Shown one piece after another: positions 27,615 through 36,051 of a stretch of 64,000 nt of DNA. The stretch comes from Bradymonas sediminis (GTDB lineage Bacteria > Myxococcota_A > Bradymonadia > Bradymonadales > Bradymonadaceae), in contig NZ_CP030032.1 of assembly GCF_003258315.1 (NCBI RefSeq), positions 3,036,001-3,100,000 of the forward strand, given 5' to 3'. A program made the translations under genes and the position numbers. The notes beneath the pieces are model-generated. The model saw nothing but the letters and a program-made list of their open reading frames with translations. It searched no databases and had not been told where the DNA came from. How positions within the stretch are numbered: the first letter of the stretch is position 1; every line of letters starts with the position of its first letter.

Positions 27615-27923
27615 TCATTCCGGCTCCATCGTCACCATCAGCGGGTGCCCCTCGCGGCGCGCGCAATCGCGGGTTAAAAACACCTTGGTCTCAGCCACCT
27701 CCCGGCTAAACACCCCGGCAACCCCATGCCCGGTTTTATGAACCTCGAGCATCACCTGCGCGGCGCGCGCCGGCGAGCAGTTAAAGATTCCCTCCAAGAC
27801 CCGCACCACGAACTCCATCGTGGTGAAATCATCGTTGTGGAAGATGACCTTGAATAGCCTGGGCTTCTGGACTCGAGTTGTGTTGTCGACGGCAACATCG
27901 CCTTCCTCGTCACGCTGGGTCAC
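27615..27923 (-). CDS. clpS: ATP-dependent Clp protease adaptor ClpS
   Basis: A 102-aa adaptor that binds N-degron substrates and docks on the N-domain of ClpA. The key ligand-pocket residues are present: HNDD (Asn30, Asp31) and His62 within EVHKTGHGVAGVF. A longer frame starts at an ATG at 27968, but the GTG at 27923 has GGAGAG 8 nt upstream and yields a length close to E. coli ClpS (106 aa), so I choose GTG. It is followed by clpA. Confidence 0.92.
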   Translation of the reverse strand: MTQRDEEGDVAVDNTTRVQKPRLFKVIFHNDDFTTMEFVVRVLEGIFNCSPARAAQVMLEVHKTGHGVAGVFSREVAETKVFLTRDCARREGHPLMVTMEPE

Positions 27924-28440
27924 TTTTACGACTCTCCAAAATGCGGGTGAATAATGACTGACTGGCACTTAAAATAGGCACGCATATTAAGTTTTACTAC
28001 CACGGATACACGCGCCGATTCAAAAAAATTCCATCCGAATTAGCGACTACGGGATTGCGCCTTCGCCCCCCGTGAAGACGGGTCAGTCGACACCTGGGCG
28101 ATGCGGGCGGGCAAGCGCGCCGCGCCCCAGCTCAATCCCCGCCACCGTGTATAGAATTTCACCGCGCGTTAATCCAGCGCCTTCCACGCCCCAGGCAGCG
28201 TTTCGCCCGCGGGTCCCAGCCCCAACGCAGTGCGTCTGCCGCCTCAATACTGACAATAAGCGCATTTCAGCAGCCCCCAAGTCCCGATGAATAAAAGCGA
28301 ACAAATTGCGCGCCATTTTATCCAGAATTGCCACCCTTATGATCATCTGCTAGGGCCAACTCAGTCAGCCCTTTTTCTTCGCCACAGCGCCCCGCGCTGT
28401 CGCGGCTGTGTTCACTCCCCTGCCCCACGAGGCTTCGCAG
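27924..28440. other. Intergenic region upstream of clpS and pdxH
   Basis: This 517-bp divergent spacer holds the promoters of clpS and pdxH. A stop-free minus-strand frame (28083-28346) exists but has mixed third-position bases and no known motif. I see no RNA gene or repeat. Confidence 0.45.
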
Positions 28441-29040
28441 ATGACCGCTTCTCCCGAGACGACCGATCCCTTCGAGTGGTTTGGGCGCTGGTTTGACCGC
28501 GCTTGCGCCGAGATTGACGCCAACCCGGACGCGATGAGCCTGGCCAGCGTGGCCCCCGGCGGACAACCCTCCATCCGCCAGGTCTTGCTCAAAGACTTCG
28601 GCCCCGAGGGCTTCGTCTTCTACACCAATTATAACTCCCGCAAGGCCCGCGAGCTCGACGCCCACCCCGCCGTCGCCCTGACCTGGTATTGGCGCGGCAT
28701 CGAGCGCCAGATCCGCGTCGAGGGCCTGGCCGAGCGCGTCGACGCCGCGACCTCCGACGCCTATTTTGCCACCCGCTCGCGCCCCAGCCAGCTGGGCGCC
28801 TGGGCCTCCCTGCAATCCCAACCGCTGCCGAGCCCCGACGCCCTGGCCGAGCGCATGGCCCAATTCGAGCAGAAGTTCCGCGACCAGGACGTCCCGCGCC
28901 CGCCGCACTGGGGCGGCTACCGCGTGGTCCCCACGCGCATCGAGTTCTGGGAAGGCGCCGCGCACCGCCTCCACGAGCGCTGGATATTCGAGCGCGAGGA
29001 CGCCACGAGCCCCTGGGAAATCACACAGATCTTTCCGTAA
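28441..29040 (+). CDS. pdxH: Pyridoxine/pyridoxamine 5'-phosphate oxidase
   Basis: An FMN enzyme making pyridoxal 5'-phosphate from PNP or PMP with oxygen. The 199-aa protein has the family landmarks: RQVLLKDFGPEGFVFYTNY (FMN/substrate binding), SRKARELDAHPAVALTWYW, the RQIRVEG segment, SRPSQLGAWAS, and the C-terminal dimer domain with GGYRVVPTRIEFWEGAAHRLH and an ERW strand. The ATG at 28441 has GAGG 8 nt upstream; an upstream ATG at 28408 lacks one. It stands alone on the plus strand, divergent from clpS. Confidence 0.96.
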   Translation: MTASPETTDPFEWFGRWFDRACAEIDANPDAMSLASVAPGGQPSIRQVLLKDFGPEGFVFYTNYNSRKARELDAHPAVALTWYWRGIERQIRVEGLAERVDAATSDAYFATRSRPSQLGAWASLQSQPLPSPDALAERMAQFEQKFRDQDVPRPPHWGGYRVVPTRIEFWEGAAHRLHERWIFEREDATSPWEITQIFP

Positions 29041-29293
29041 GCGGCCGCCCCCCCAATGGCGCGACCTCATCGAGTCCGCGCCCCCCGGGCCTCGTTTCGC
29101 CGGGCCGCGGAAGAATTTGCCCGCTTGATCGTTGTACCCTCGGATGATCTTTTGTATGGATCAGCCCTGCTTTTGGCCCCGTGGCTCATATCGCATTGGC
29201 TGTATAGATATTGACCCGGCGTGCGCACCTCATCGCAAAGCAATCACCGGGCTTTTAACACCCCGAAATTCCGCGACTCAAAGGAGAAGACCC

Positions 29294-30556
29294 ATGAAAT
29301 TTCGACGCAAAATTTATATGGTTGGCGGCGCTCTGACGCCCTTTATCGGCAAGATGCACCCCGACTTCATCTGGAAGAAGCACCCGGATTTCGGCACCCG
29401 TGAGAACCCCACGCTCGAGGAAACCCTGAGCGCGGCGATCCAGAAGGCGCTGGCCGACACCAACGTCGACGCCGACGCCATCGAGAAGGGGTTTATCGGC
29501 AACTTCGCCGGCGAACTTTTCTCGAACCAGGGCCACCTGGGCGCCATGGCGGTTCGCGCAGACGAGAAGCTCAACGGCAAGCCCTTCACCCGCGTTGAGG
29601 GTGCGTGTGCCTCCGGCGGCCTGGCCGCCATCGGCGCCATCGACGCGCTCAACGCCGGCTACGACGTCGTGATGGCCGCAGGCGCCGAGGTGCAGACCAC
29701 GGTGAGCGCGCGCGAAGGCGCGGGTTTCCTGGCACGCGCGTCCCACTGGGAAGAGGAGCGTGAGATCGACGACTTCACCTTCCCGGCGATGTTCGCTCGG
29801 CGCGCGAAATTCTATAAAGAGAAATTCGGCGTCACCGACGAAGATATCGCCCACGTCACGGTGAAGGCGTACGCCAACGCCAATAAGAACCCGCTGGCGC
29901 ATATGCGCGAGGTCACGATGACGCTTGAGAACGCGTCGGCTGCCAGCGACCGCAACCCGGCGTTTTTGCGCAACCCCGAGCTCAAAGAGCACCTGAAGGT
30001 CAGCGACTGCTCCCAGGTCAGCAACGGCGGCGCGGCGGTCATCCTCGCCAGCGAAGACGGCCTCAAAAAGCTCGGCATCGACCCGAGCGATTGCGTCGAG
30101 ATCCTCGGCTACGCCCACACCACCTCGCCGCTGGGCCGGGTCAACGACTATACCGTGCTCGACAATACCGAGCTTGCGGCCAAGCAGCTCTATGAAGAGA
30201 CCGGCCTTCGCCCCTCCGACATCGACGTCGCCGAAGTTCATGACTGCTTCGCGGTCACCGAATTGTTGATGTACGAAGCCCTCGGATTCGCCGAGCCCGG
30301 CAAAGGTGCCGAGCTTGCGCGCTCCGGCGCCACCGCCATCGACGGCGACATCCCGGTCAACACCGGCGGCGGACTCATCGCCTACGGTCACCCGGTCGGC
30401 GCCACCGGCGTCAAGCAGCTCCTCGAGATCTATCGTCAGATGAAGGGTCAATGCGGCGACTACCAGATGCCCAACGCCCCGACGGTCGGCCTGACGGCCA
30501 ATATGGGCGGCGACGACCGCACCACCGTGGTCATGGCGCTTAAGAATGTCGACTGA
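29294..30556 (+). CDS. Thiolase-family acyl-CoA acetyltransferase (SCP2-like)
   Basis: A 420-aa thiolase-fold enzyme. The nucleophile Cys105 is in EGACASGGL, His about 316 is in EVHDCFA and the C-terminal GHPVGATG is at about 365-372. The second catalytic Cys of ordinary thiolases (CxG near the end) is absent; LTANMGGDDRT stands at that site, as in SCP-x-like thiolases acting on branched or long acyl-CoAs. The ATG at 29294 has AAGGAGAAG upstream; a 54-codon upstream extension is non-coding. It ends with a strong terminator and is monocistronic. The substrate is unknown. Confidence 0.93.
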   Translation: MKFRRKIYMVGGALTPFIGKMHPDFIWKKHPDFGTRENPTLEETLSAAIQKALADTNVDADAIEKGFIGNFAGELFSNQGHLGAMAVRADEKLNGKPFTRVEGACASGGLAAIGAIDALNAGYDVVMAAGAEVQTTVSAREGAGFLARASHWEEEREIDDFTFPAMFARRAKFYKEKFGVTDEDIAHVTVKAYANANKNPLAHMREVTMTLENASAASDRNPAFLRNPELKEHLKVSDCSQVSNGGAAVILASEDGLKKLGIDPSDCVEILGYAHTTSPLGRVNDYTVLDNTELAAKQLYEETGLRPSDIDVAEVHDCFAVTELLMYEALGFAEPGKGAELARSGATAIDGDIPVNTGGGLIAYGHPVGATGVKQLLEIYRQMKGQCGDYQMPNAPTVGLTANMGGDDRTTVVMALKNVD

Positions 30557-30584
30557 TTAAGCCCAGCGTTAGCCCGGACTCACC

Positions 30585-30621
30585 GACGGCCCGCCCATTG
30601 TCAATGGGCGGGCCGTCGTTT
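30585..30621 (+). terminator. Rho-independent terminator of the thiolase gene
   Basis: A perfect 15-bp stem (30585-30599 with 30603-30617), loop GTC, followed by GTTTTA. It lies 29 bp after the stop codon. Confidence 0.9.
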
Positions 30622-30839
30622 TATATCGACTCATTTCGCCCCGGGGCTTTCTTTTCGGCCTGGTGTGCTTAAATAGTAGGCGGCTTTGACGCCCCCAATC
30701 GCGCAGACCTATGCTCATTGCGCATCTCTTTGAACCCCCTTGAGCCCGCGTCAAACGTTTGACACACCGCGTCATTTCGATTAATCAGCGATGATGGTTC
30801 TTTAAATTAATACGCTATTCTTTTTGTGAGGCACCCAGC

Positions 30840-32111
30840 ATGGCCGAGAAACCCACCCCAAAAGGTATCGAAGAGCTCGCACAGGTGAAATTCGTCGGAC
30901 CGGCCAAGGCCGAGGCGATCATCGAACAGCTTGGCATCAATACGGTTGAGGAGCTTGTTGAGGTCTCCAAAAATGGCGAGCTTCAGAAGGTCAAAGGGAT
31001 CGGCGCGGCGCTGGCCAAAAAGATTCACGCCGCGGCTAAAGAGGCGCTACAGGCGTCTGCTGCGGAGGTAAAAGACGCCCAGAAAGATGCCCCCAAGAAG
31101 GCGGCGAAACCGGCGCCAACCGAGAAAACCAAGGCGGCGCCGGCCGCCCAAAAGGCCGAGAAGCCCACGGTTGAGAAGAAGACCGAAAAGAAAGCCGCAG
31201 CCCCGGCCAAAGCGCCCAAGTCGGCGCCCGAGAAAATGACCCCGCTGCCCAAGCCGCCCGCGCAGCCGGCGAAACTCTCTCCGCGTGACGCCCGCGTGCT
31301 TCGTTTCATCGAAACGCTTCGATGCCCGGCCTGCGGACACGATGATTTTGACCGTGGTGCCACCACCCTGACCTGCAAGGCCTGCCACCGCGAGTATAAT
31401 TTTCACAGCGGCGTCGCCGACCTCGCTCCGCCCAAGCCCAGCGGACGAAGCGTCACCCAGCGACTGATGGAGTCGCGCATCTACGCGCGCTTCTACGAAG
31501 ACATCATGCGCCCGCGCCTCACCGGGATCATCTCGGACCGAACCCTCGGCGAAGAGTATATCCTGGCCGGCGAGATGCTCGACCTGGAGGCGGACTCTCG
31601 CCTGCTCGACGTGGCCGTGGGCACGGCAAACTTCACCCGCTATTTTGCCCAGCGCCTGCTTGAGCTCTCGGGCAGTGACGAAGAGAAGTCACTGGTGGTC
31701 GGCATGGACCTGTCCTGGCCGATGCTTGAGACCGCGCGCACGTATCTTCGCCGCGACGGGCTCGACGACGACGTCTTCTTGATCCGCGGCGACGCGGCGC
31801 GCATCCCGGCACGCCGGGGCGCCTATAATCGCCTGCATTGTGCCGGCGCGCTGCACCTGATGGATAATATCGATGAGGCGTTGCGCAACTTCGCGCGCGT
31901 GCTCGAGGCCGACGGAATTTGCGTCATCAGCACGTTTATCCAGGGCGATGGCCTGCTGCGCCGCACCCTTAAGCGCGCCGCAGAGGTGCCGACGCAATTC
32001 CACTGGTTTACCCGCGAGGAGTTGCACCAACGTCTGCGCCGCGCCGGCTTTGAGGTCATGGAAGACAGCATTGCAGGCGACGCGATCACGGTCAAAGCTC
32101 TGCGAACCTGA
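30840..32111 (+). CDS. HhH-zinc ribbon-methyltransferase fusion protein
   Basis: A 423-aa three-part protein. Residues 1-72 form a helix-hairpin-helix DNA-binding unit with two motifs, VKFVGPAKAEAIIEQLGI and VKGIGAALAKKIHAAAKEA. Residues about 73-148 are a Lys/Ala/Pro linker. Next is a zinc ribbon with Cys162, Cys165, Cys179 and Cys182, like that of RlmA-type methyltransferases. Finally there is a class I SAM methyltransferase (motif I LLDVAVGTANF about 255; GMDLSWPMLETA about 288; LHCAGALHLMDN in the motif IV region). The last two parts resemble methyltransferases that follow a short zinc ribbon (UbiE/RlmA-like). HhH fusion is not an arrangement I know. GAGG lies 8 nt before the ATG. Substrate unknown; nucleic acid is suggested. 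Confidence 0.85.
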   Translation: MAEKPTPKGIEELAQVKFVGPAKAEAIIEQLGINTVEELVEVSKNGELQKVKGIGAALAKKIHAAAKEALQASAAEVKDAQKDAPKKAAKPAPTEKTKAAPAAQKAEKPTVEKKTEKKAAAPAKAPKSAPEKMTPLPKPPAQPAKLSPRDARVLRFIETLRCPACGHDDFDRGATTLTCKACHREYNFHSGVADLAPPKPSGRSVTQRLMESRIYARFYEDIMRPRLTGIISDRTLGEEYILAGEMLDLEADSRLLDVAVGTANFTRYFAQRLLELSGSDEEKSLVVGMDLSWPMLETARTYLRRDGLDDDVFLIRGDAARIPARRGAYNRLHCAGALHLMDNIDEALRNFARVLEADGICVISTFIQGDGLLRRTLKRAAEVPTQFHWFTREELHQRLRRAGFEVMEDSIAGDAITVKALRT

Positions 32112-32147
32112 GCCCACCCGGCGCAGCTCGCGCCGGCGGAGCCACCG

Positions 32148-32594
32148 ATGCTCTCTAAACTCCTGCGCGACGCACTCTCGACGGGTGCGTCGCGCCAAAA
32201 AACACCGCCCCCCGAACTCCTGCGCGAGGTCTGGCCGACCTTGCTCGGCGAGCCCCTTTGCCACCGCACCCAACCCAAATATTTGCGCGATAAGACGCTG
32301 GTCATCGCCGTGGCAAGCGACGCCTGGCTAAAGGAAATCAAGCGCCACAAGCGCTCGGTTCACGCGCGCATCCATCGCCTGCTGCCGTGGCGCGTCAACC
32401 GCCTCGAGTTCGTCGTCGAGAACCTGCCCGCCGCGCCGCGCAGCGGGGCTAAGGCGCCCGACGACGCCCCCGCGCTCCCGAACCTCGACACGCTCGACGC
32501 AAACACCCAGGACAACCTCGCACGCCTTGACGATAAGACCCGCGATTTAATGTTGCGAATTCGCGCGCATATGGACGCTGAAAAGCCCGAATAG
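32148..32594 (+). CDS. DciA/DUF721-family protein
   Basis: A 148-aa protein with the DUF721/DciA core at about 15-90: REVWPTLLGEPLCHRTQPKY, LRDKTLVIAVASDAWLKEI and LLPWRVNRLEF. DciA is the ancestral loader of the replicative helicase DnaB in bacteria without DnaC or DnaI. The C-terminal part is a Pro/Asp-rich linker and a short helix. It lies 36 bp after the methyltransferase gene on the same strand, so the two may be co-transcribed. Start 32148 is an ATG with a GGAG-like site (GGCGGAG) nearby. Confidence 0.82.
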   Translation: MLSKLLRDALSTGASRQKTPPPELLREVWPTLLGEPLCHRTQPKYLRDKTLVIAVASDAWLKEIKRHKRSVHARIHRLLPWRVNRLEFVVENLPAAPRSGAKAPDDAPALPNLDTLDANTQDNLARLDDKTRDLMLRIRAHMDAEKPE

Positions 32595-32628
32595 GCGCGC
32601 TGAACACCCGCCCCCACCTTTTCGAATC

Positions 32629-35600
32629 TTAGGGCGATTGCCCGAGCACTGCCTCAAGGGCCAGCGACACCCGCTCGGCCAGCACATCAAGCTCCGTGCG
32701 CAATTGCTCGCCGGCGCTGCCCCCCTGAAACCCGAGGCGGCGCGCCAGGATATTCAATTCCTCGACCTCGGTCGGCAATTGGTTCGACGCCCGAAGATCG
32801 CTCATACGAAGCCGCGCCTCCACCCGCCGCAACATACGGTAGTCTTCGAGCAATTGCAGGCAGTCGATGCCCAGGGATATCTCCTCGCGCTCCACGGCCT
32901 CGGCGAACCCGGCCAACGCGTGCATCGTATTCTGGCTGCGCGGGCCAAAGACTACGCCCTCGCCCAATCGCTGCGCCACCGAATCCACCTCGGCTCGGCC
33001 AGCCTCAGCCCCGTCAATATTGCTGACGCGACGGCCATAATAGAGTTGGAGGTATTGGGTCAGAAACTCCACATCGACCATGCCACCGGCGTCGAATTTT
33101 ATATCGAAGCTGGTCCCCGCGCTGCCAAATTCTCGGCTGATACGCCGGCGCATCTCAAACATCGCCCTGGCCAGATCGGCCGGATTCTCGCTCTCAAACG
33201 CAATCTTTTGGCGCAGGGCCATCAGCCGTCGGCGAAGGCCTGGCGGACCGGTCAACGCGCGCGCCCGCACCATCGCCTGGCGCTCCCAGAGGTCGGCGTG
33301 CATCGCATGATACTCCCGGAAGGCATCCAGGCTCACGACGAGCGTCCCCTGGGAGCCCGACGGGCGCAGGCGCGTGTCGACCTCATACATTTTCCCCTGC
33401 GCGCTCACGGACGACAGGTTTCGCACCAGCCGTTGGGCCAGACGCATATAGAACGAGGGGTCGAAGCCAAGTGTGTCGTCGGGCTCGTAGATAAAGACGA
33501 TATCGAGGTCGCTGCCAATTGAGATCTCACGCCCGCCGAGCTTCCCCATCGCGAGGACGACGAACCCAAGCTCCTCAAGCGGCGGCACCGGCCGGTCGCC
33601 CTCAAGCCCCTCGCAGAGGTTGGCGTAGACCTCGCCGAGCACCGCGTCGATCAAGACTTCGGCGAGCATCGACAATTGCCGCACGGACACCTCGATCTCG
33701 CAGGCACCGGCGACCTCGTGCAGCGCGATGCGCAGCACCTCTTCCTGGTGAAAGCGGCGCACACGCCCCAGCCGATGGCTCGGGTCTTTGATCCCCGAGA
33801 GACGCCGCGCTAACTCGTCGGCCATCTCATCGCGCTCGCGCACCACCGCAACGGTGGAAGACCCGAGCAAATAGTCGATGATATTGGGCTCACGCAAAAT
33901 GATCGACGCCAGAAATTCGCTCGACCCCAGCACGTGCACCAGCAGCCGCGTGGCGTGCGGGTTCTCAAAGAGCATCCCATAAAAGCTCGGGCGGTCGCCG
34001 ATGATCGCCGATAACCTCGCCCAATTGCTCAGCGCCTGGTCGGGGTCCGGCGCGCTCGCGCAAGCCTGCAAAAGATATCGCCCGAGCTGGCTCTGTTCGG
34101 TGCCCGCCCGAAGCCCAAAGGGCCCGTAATTCTGCTCGCGCAACACCTGCACCTGCCCGGCGACCTGGCGCGGGCGCCGAAAGCCCAGCGCCACCAGGGA
34201 GTCAAGGACCACGGGGTCAAAGAGGCGCTCCGGGCTCACCCCCATCACCGTGACGAGCTCGCTCGGGCGCGACTCGCGCACCGTCGGCTCGCGCGAGGTC
34301 TTCGCCGAATCCCTAAAGAGGCGCTCGAAAATAACCGCGACCTTCTCGCGCGAGTACGTCAACGCGCTGCGCAGCGCGTCTTCGTCCATCAACATGCGCT
34401 GCGCCAGGCGCTGAAAGCCGTCGACGTCGGCAGGAAGCCGGTGTGATTGGCGGTCTGACTCCATCTGAATGCGGTGCTCCACGCGCCGAAAAAGGTCGTA
34501 GGCATCGGCCAGGCAGCGGTGATCCTCGTGCGTGATCAACCCGACATAGAGCAGGCGATCCAGCGCCTCGAGGGTGCCGCGCACCCGCAAGGACTCGCGT
34601 GTGCCGCAGTGGATGAGTTGCAGGGCCTGCACGAAGAATTCGATTTCACGGATGCCACCCACCCCGATCTTCACGTCCCAGCCAAACGGCGAGGCGTCGC
34701 GCGCATCTCGGCGCTGGTCGGCCTCCGCGGGCTCGGACGGCGTGGGCGCCTTCGCGCCGGAATTGCCCCCGTTGCTCCCGGCGGATGGCTCCGGGCGAAC
34801 CTCTTTAGCCAGCACCTTGCCGGCGCGGCTGCGACGCAACGCCCCGGTGCGCCCCAGCTTCTTTCGCATCCGTGACTGCAACGCGGAGACCGGCCGAGTC
34901 GGCTCCAATTGGGGCAGCACTTCCTGCTCCTTCAGACCCACGATGGCCGAGACATGCGCGTTTCGGTCAATCTTCTCCTTCATCGAGCGCAGCTCGTCGA
35001 TCACCTTAAAGTCGAGGTAGCGCCGGAACATAAACGGTTCGAGCTCCTCAAAAAGCGCGTCCGCCAGGGCGTGATTTCCGCCCACCGCCCGCGCCTTAAT
35101 CAAAGCGCTTCGCTCCCAGGTGCTCCCCCAATTAAGGTAATAATTGACCATCGCGCCGACCGAGTTAACCAGCCCGCCTTTATTGCCGTCGGGCCGAAGC
35201 CGCAGGTCCACTCGGAACACATATCCTTCGTCGGTCGCCTCGCTCATCGCACGCGTCACCCAACGCCCGAGCTGGTCGATCTTTGATTTAAGGCCTTCGT
35301 CGAGCGCCGCCGGGTCGGTGCAGATCCAATTTGAGCAGATATAAATAAGGTCGACATCGGAGCTGAAATTAAGCTCGGTGCCGCCGAGCTTGCCCATGCC
35401 GAGCACGCAAAAATGCTCGACCAGCTCGGGGCGCCCCAGCAGCCTGGCGCCCTGCACGCACGCGACCTCCAGGCAGGCCTGGGCGAGGTTGGCGATCTCG
35501 GCGGCCGTCTGGCGCACCGAACTGGCGTTTTCAACCTCGCGCAAATAAATCCGCAGCGACTCTCGCCGCTTCAACCGGCGAAGCTCGGCAAACGCGACCT

Positions 35601-36048
35601 CCTCGAGAGCGCGCCCATCCGCCACGCCCGCGTCGATGCGCGCGTTAAGCTCGTCTAAGAGCGACTCGAGCCCGCGCCCCACATAATTTCTCTGCTGATT
35701 AAGATGCCCCTCGGCCAGGTATAAAAGGTCATCGGGGTGGCGCTGCAGAAGATGCGCCGGGTGCTCGCCCTGGCCGGCCAGAATGATAAAAACACCCAGC
35801 GCACCGGGCGCGGCGAGTCGGCGCGCGCCGCCCTCCTCCTCGCTGAATTGCAGCAGATATAACAGCGTGTCGGCCGGGTCTGCGACCTGCAAAACTCCCG
35901 CCAAGATCTCCGCCACTTGGGCCAACGCAAAACGCCCCTCACGGACGCCCAGGTTCAGGCGCGTGAGGAGCGTGTCGACGCGCTCAGGGGTATCGGTGCG
36001 CGCCCTCAAGGCGGGCAGATACTCCTGAGCTATCGCGTTAAAGTTCAC
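32629..36048 (-). CDS. glnE: Glutamine synthetase adenylyltransferase/deadenylase GlnE
   Basis: A 1139-aa bifunctional enzyme that adenylylates and deadenylylates glutamine synthetase in response to nitrogen. The two nucleotidyltransferase halves carry LNFSSDVDLIYIC (about 230, deadenylylating half) and ISIGSDLDIVFIY (about 844, adenylylating half), with the PII-linked helical regions between. It is about 190 aa longer than E. coli GlnE (946 aa). Part of the excess is a disordered Ser/Gly/Ala/Glu-rich insert (about 385-450) within the first half, just before IGVGGIREIEFFVQ. The GTG start at 36048 has AGGG upstream and comes 3 bp after the stop of the repeat-protein gene, so they are one transcript. 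Confidence 0.95.
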   Translation of the reverse strand: MNFNAIAQEYLPALRARTDTPERVDTLLTRLNLGVREGRFALAQVAEILAGVLQVADPADTLLYLLQFSEEEGGARRLAAPGALGVFIILAGQGEHPAHLLQRHPDDLLYLAEGHLNQQRNYVGRGLESLLDELNARIDAGVADGRALEEVAFAELRRLKRRESLRIYLREVENASSVRQTAAEIANLAQACLEVACVQGARLLGRPELVEHFCVLGMGKLGGTELNFSSDVDLIYICSNWICTDPAALDEGLKSKIDQLGRWVTRAMSEATDEGYVFRVDLRLRPDGNKGGLVNSVGAMVNYYLNWGSTWERSALIKARAVGGNHALADALFEELEPFMFRRYLDFKVIDELRSMKEKIDRNAHVSAIVGLKEQEVLPQLEPTRPVSALQSRMRKKLGRTGALRRSRAGKVLAKEVRPEPSAGSNGGNSGAKAPTPSEPAEADQRRDARDASPFGWDVKIGVGGIREIEFFVQALQLIHCGTRESLRVRGTLEALDRLLYVGLITHEDHRCLADAYDLFRRVEHRIQMESDRQSHRLPADVDGFQRLAQRMLMDEDALRSALTYSREKVAVIFERLFRDSAKTSREPTVRESRPSELVTVMGVSPERLFDPVVLDSLVALGFRRPRQVAGQVQVLREQNYGPFGLRAGTEQSQLGRYLLQACASAPDPDQALSNWARLSAIIGDRPSFYGMLFENPHATRLLVHVLGSSEFLASIILREPNIIDYLLGSSTVAVVRERDEMADELARRLSGIKDPSHRLGRVRRFHQEEVLRIALHEVAGACEIEVSVRQLSMLAEVLIDAVLGEVYANLCEGLEGDRPVPPLEELGFVVLAMGKLGGREISIGSDLDIVFIYEPDDTLGFDPSFYMRLAQRLVRNLSSVSAQGKMYEVDTRLRPSGSQGTLVVSLDAFREYHAMHADLWERQAMVRARALTGPPGLRRRLMALRQKIAFESENPADLARAMFEMRRRISREFGSAGTSFDIKFDAGGMVDVEFLTQYLQLYYGRRVSNIDGAEAGRAEVDSVAQRLGEGVVFGPRSQNTMHALAGFAEAVEREEISLGIDCLQLLEDYRMLRRVEARLRMSDLRASNQLPTEVEELNILARRLGFQGGSAGEQLRTELDVLAERVSLALEAVLGQSP

Positions 36049-36051
36049 CTA

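Noticed and set aside
28083..28346. Minus-strand frame of 87 codons upstream of pdxH
   Set aside because: Third codon positions are mixed, unlike neighbouring genes, and no domain or ribosome-binding site is seen. It is left as intergenic.
29255..30451. Long antisense frame across the thiolase gene
   Set aside because: Shadow of the recognised thiolase; the product is low in complexity with no known motif.
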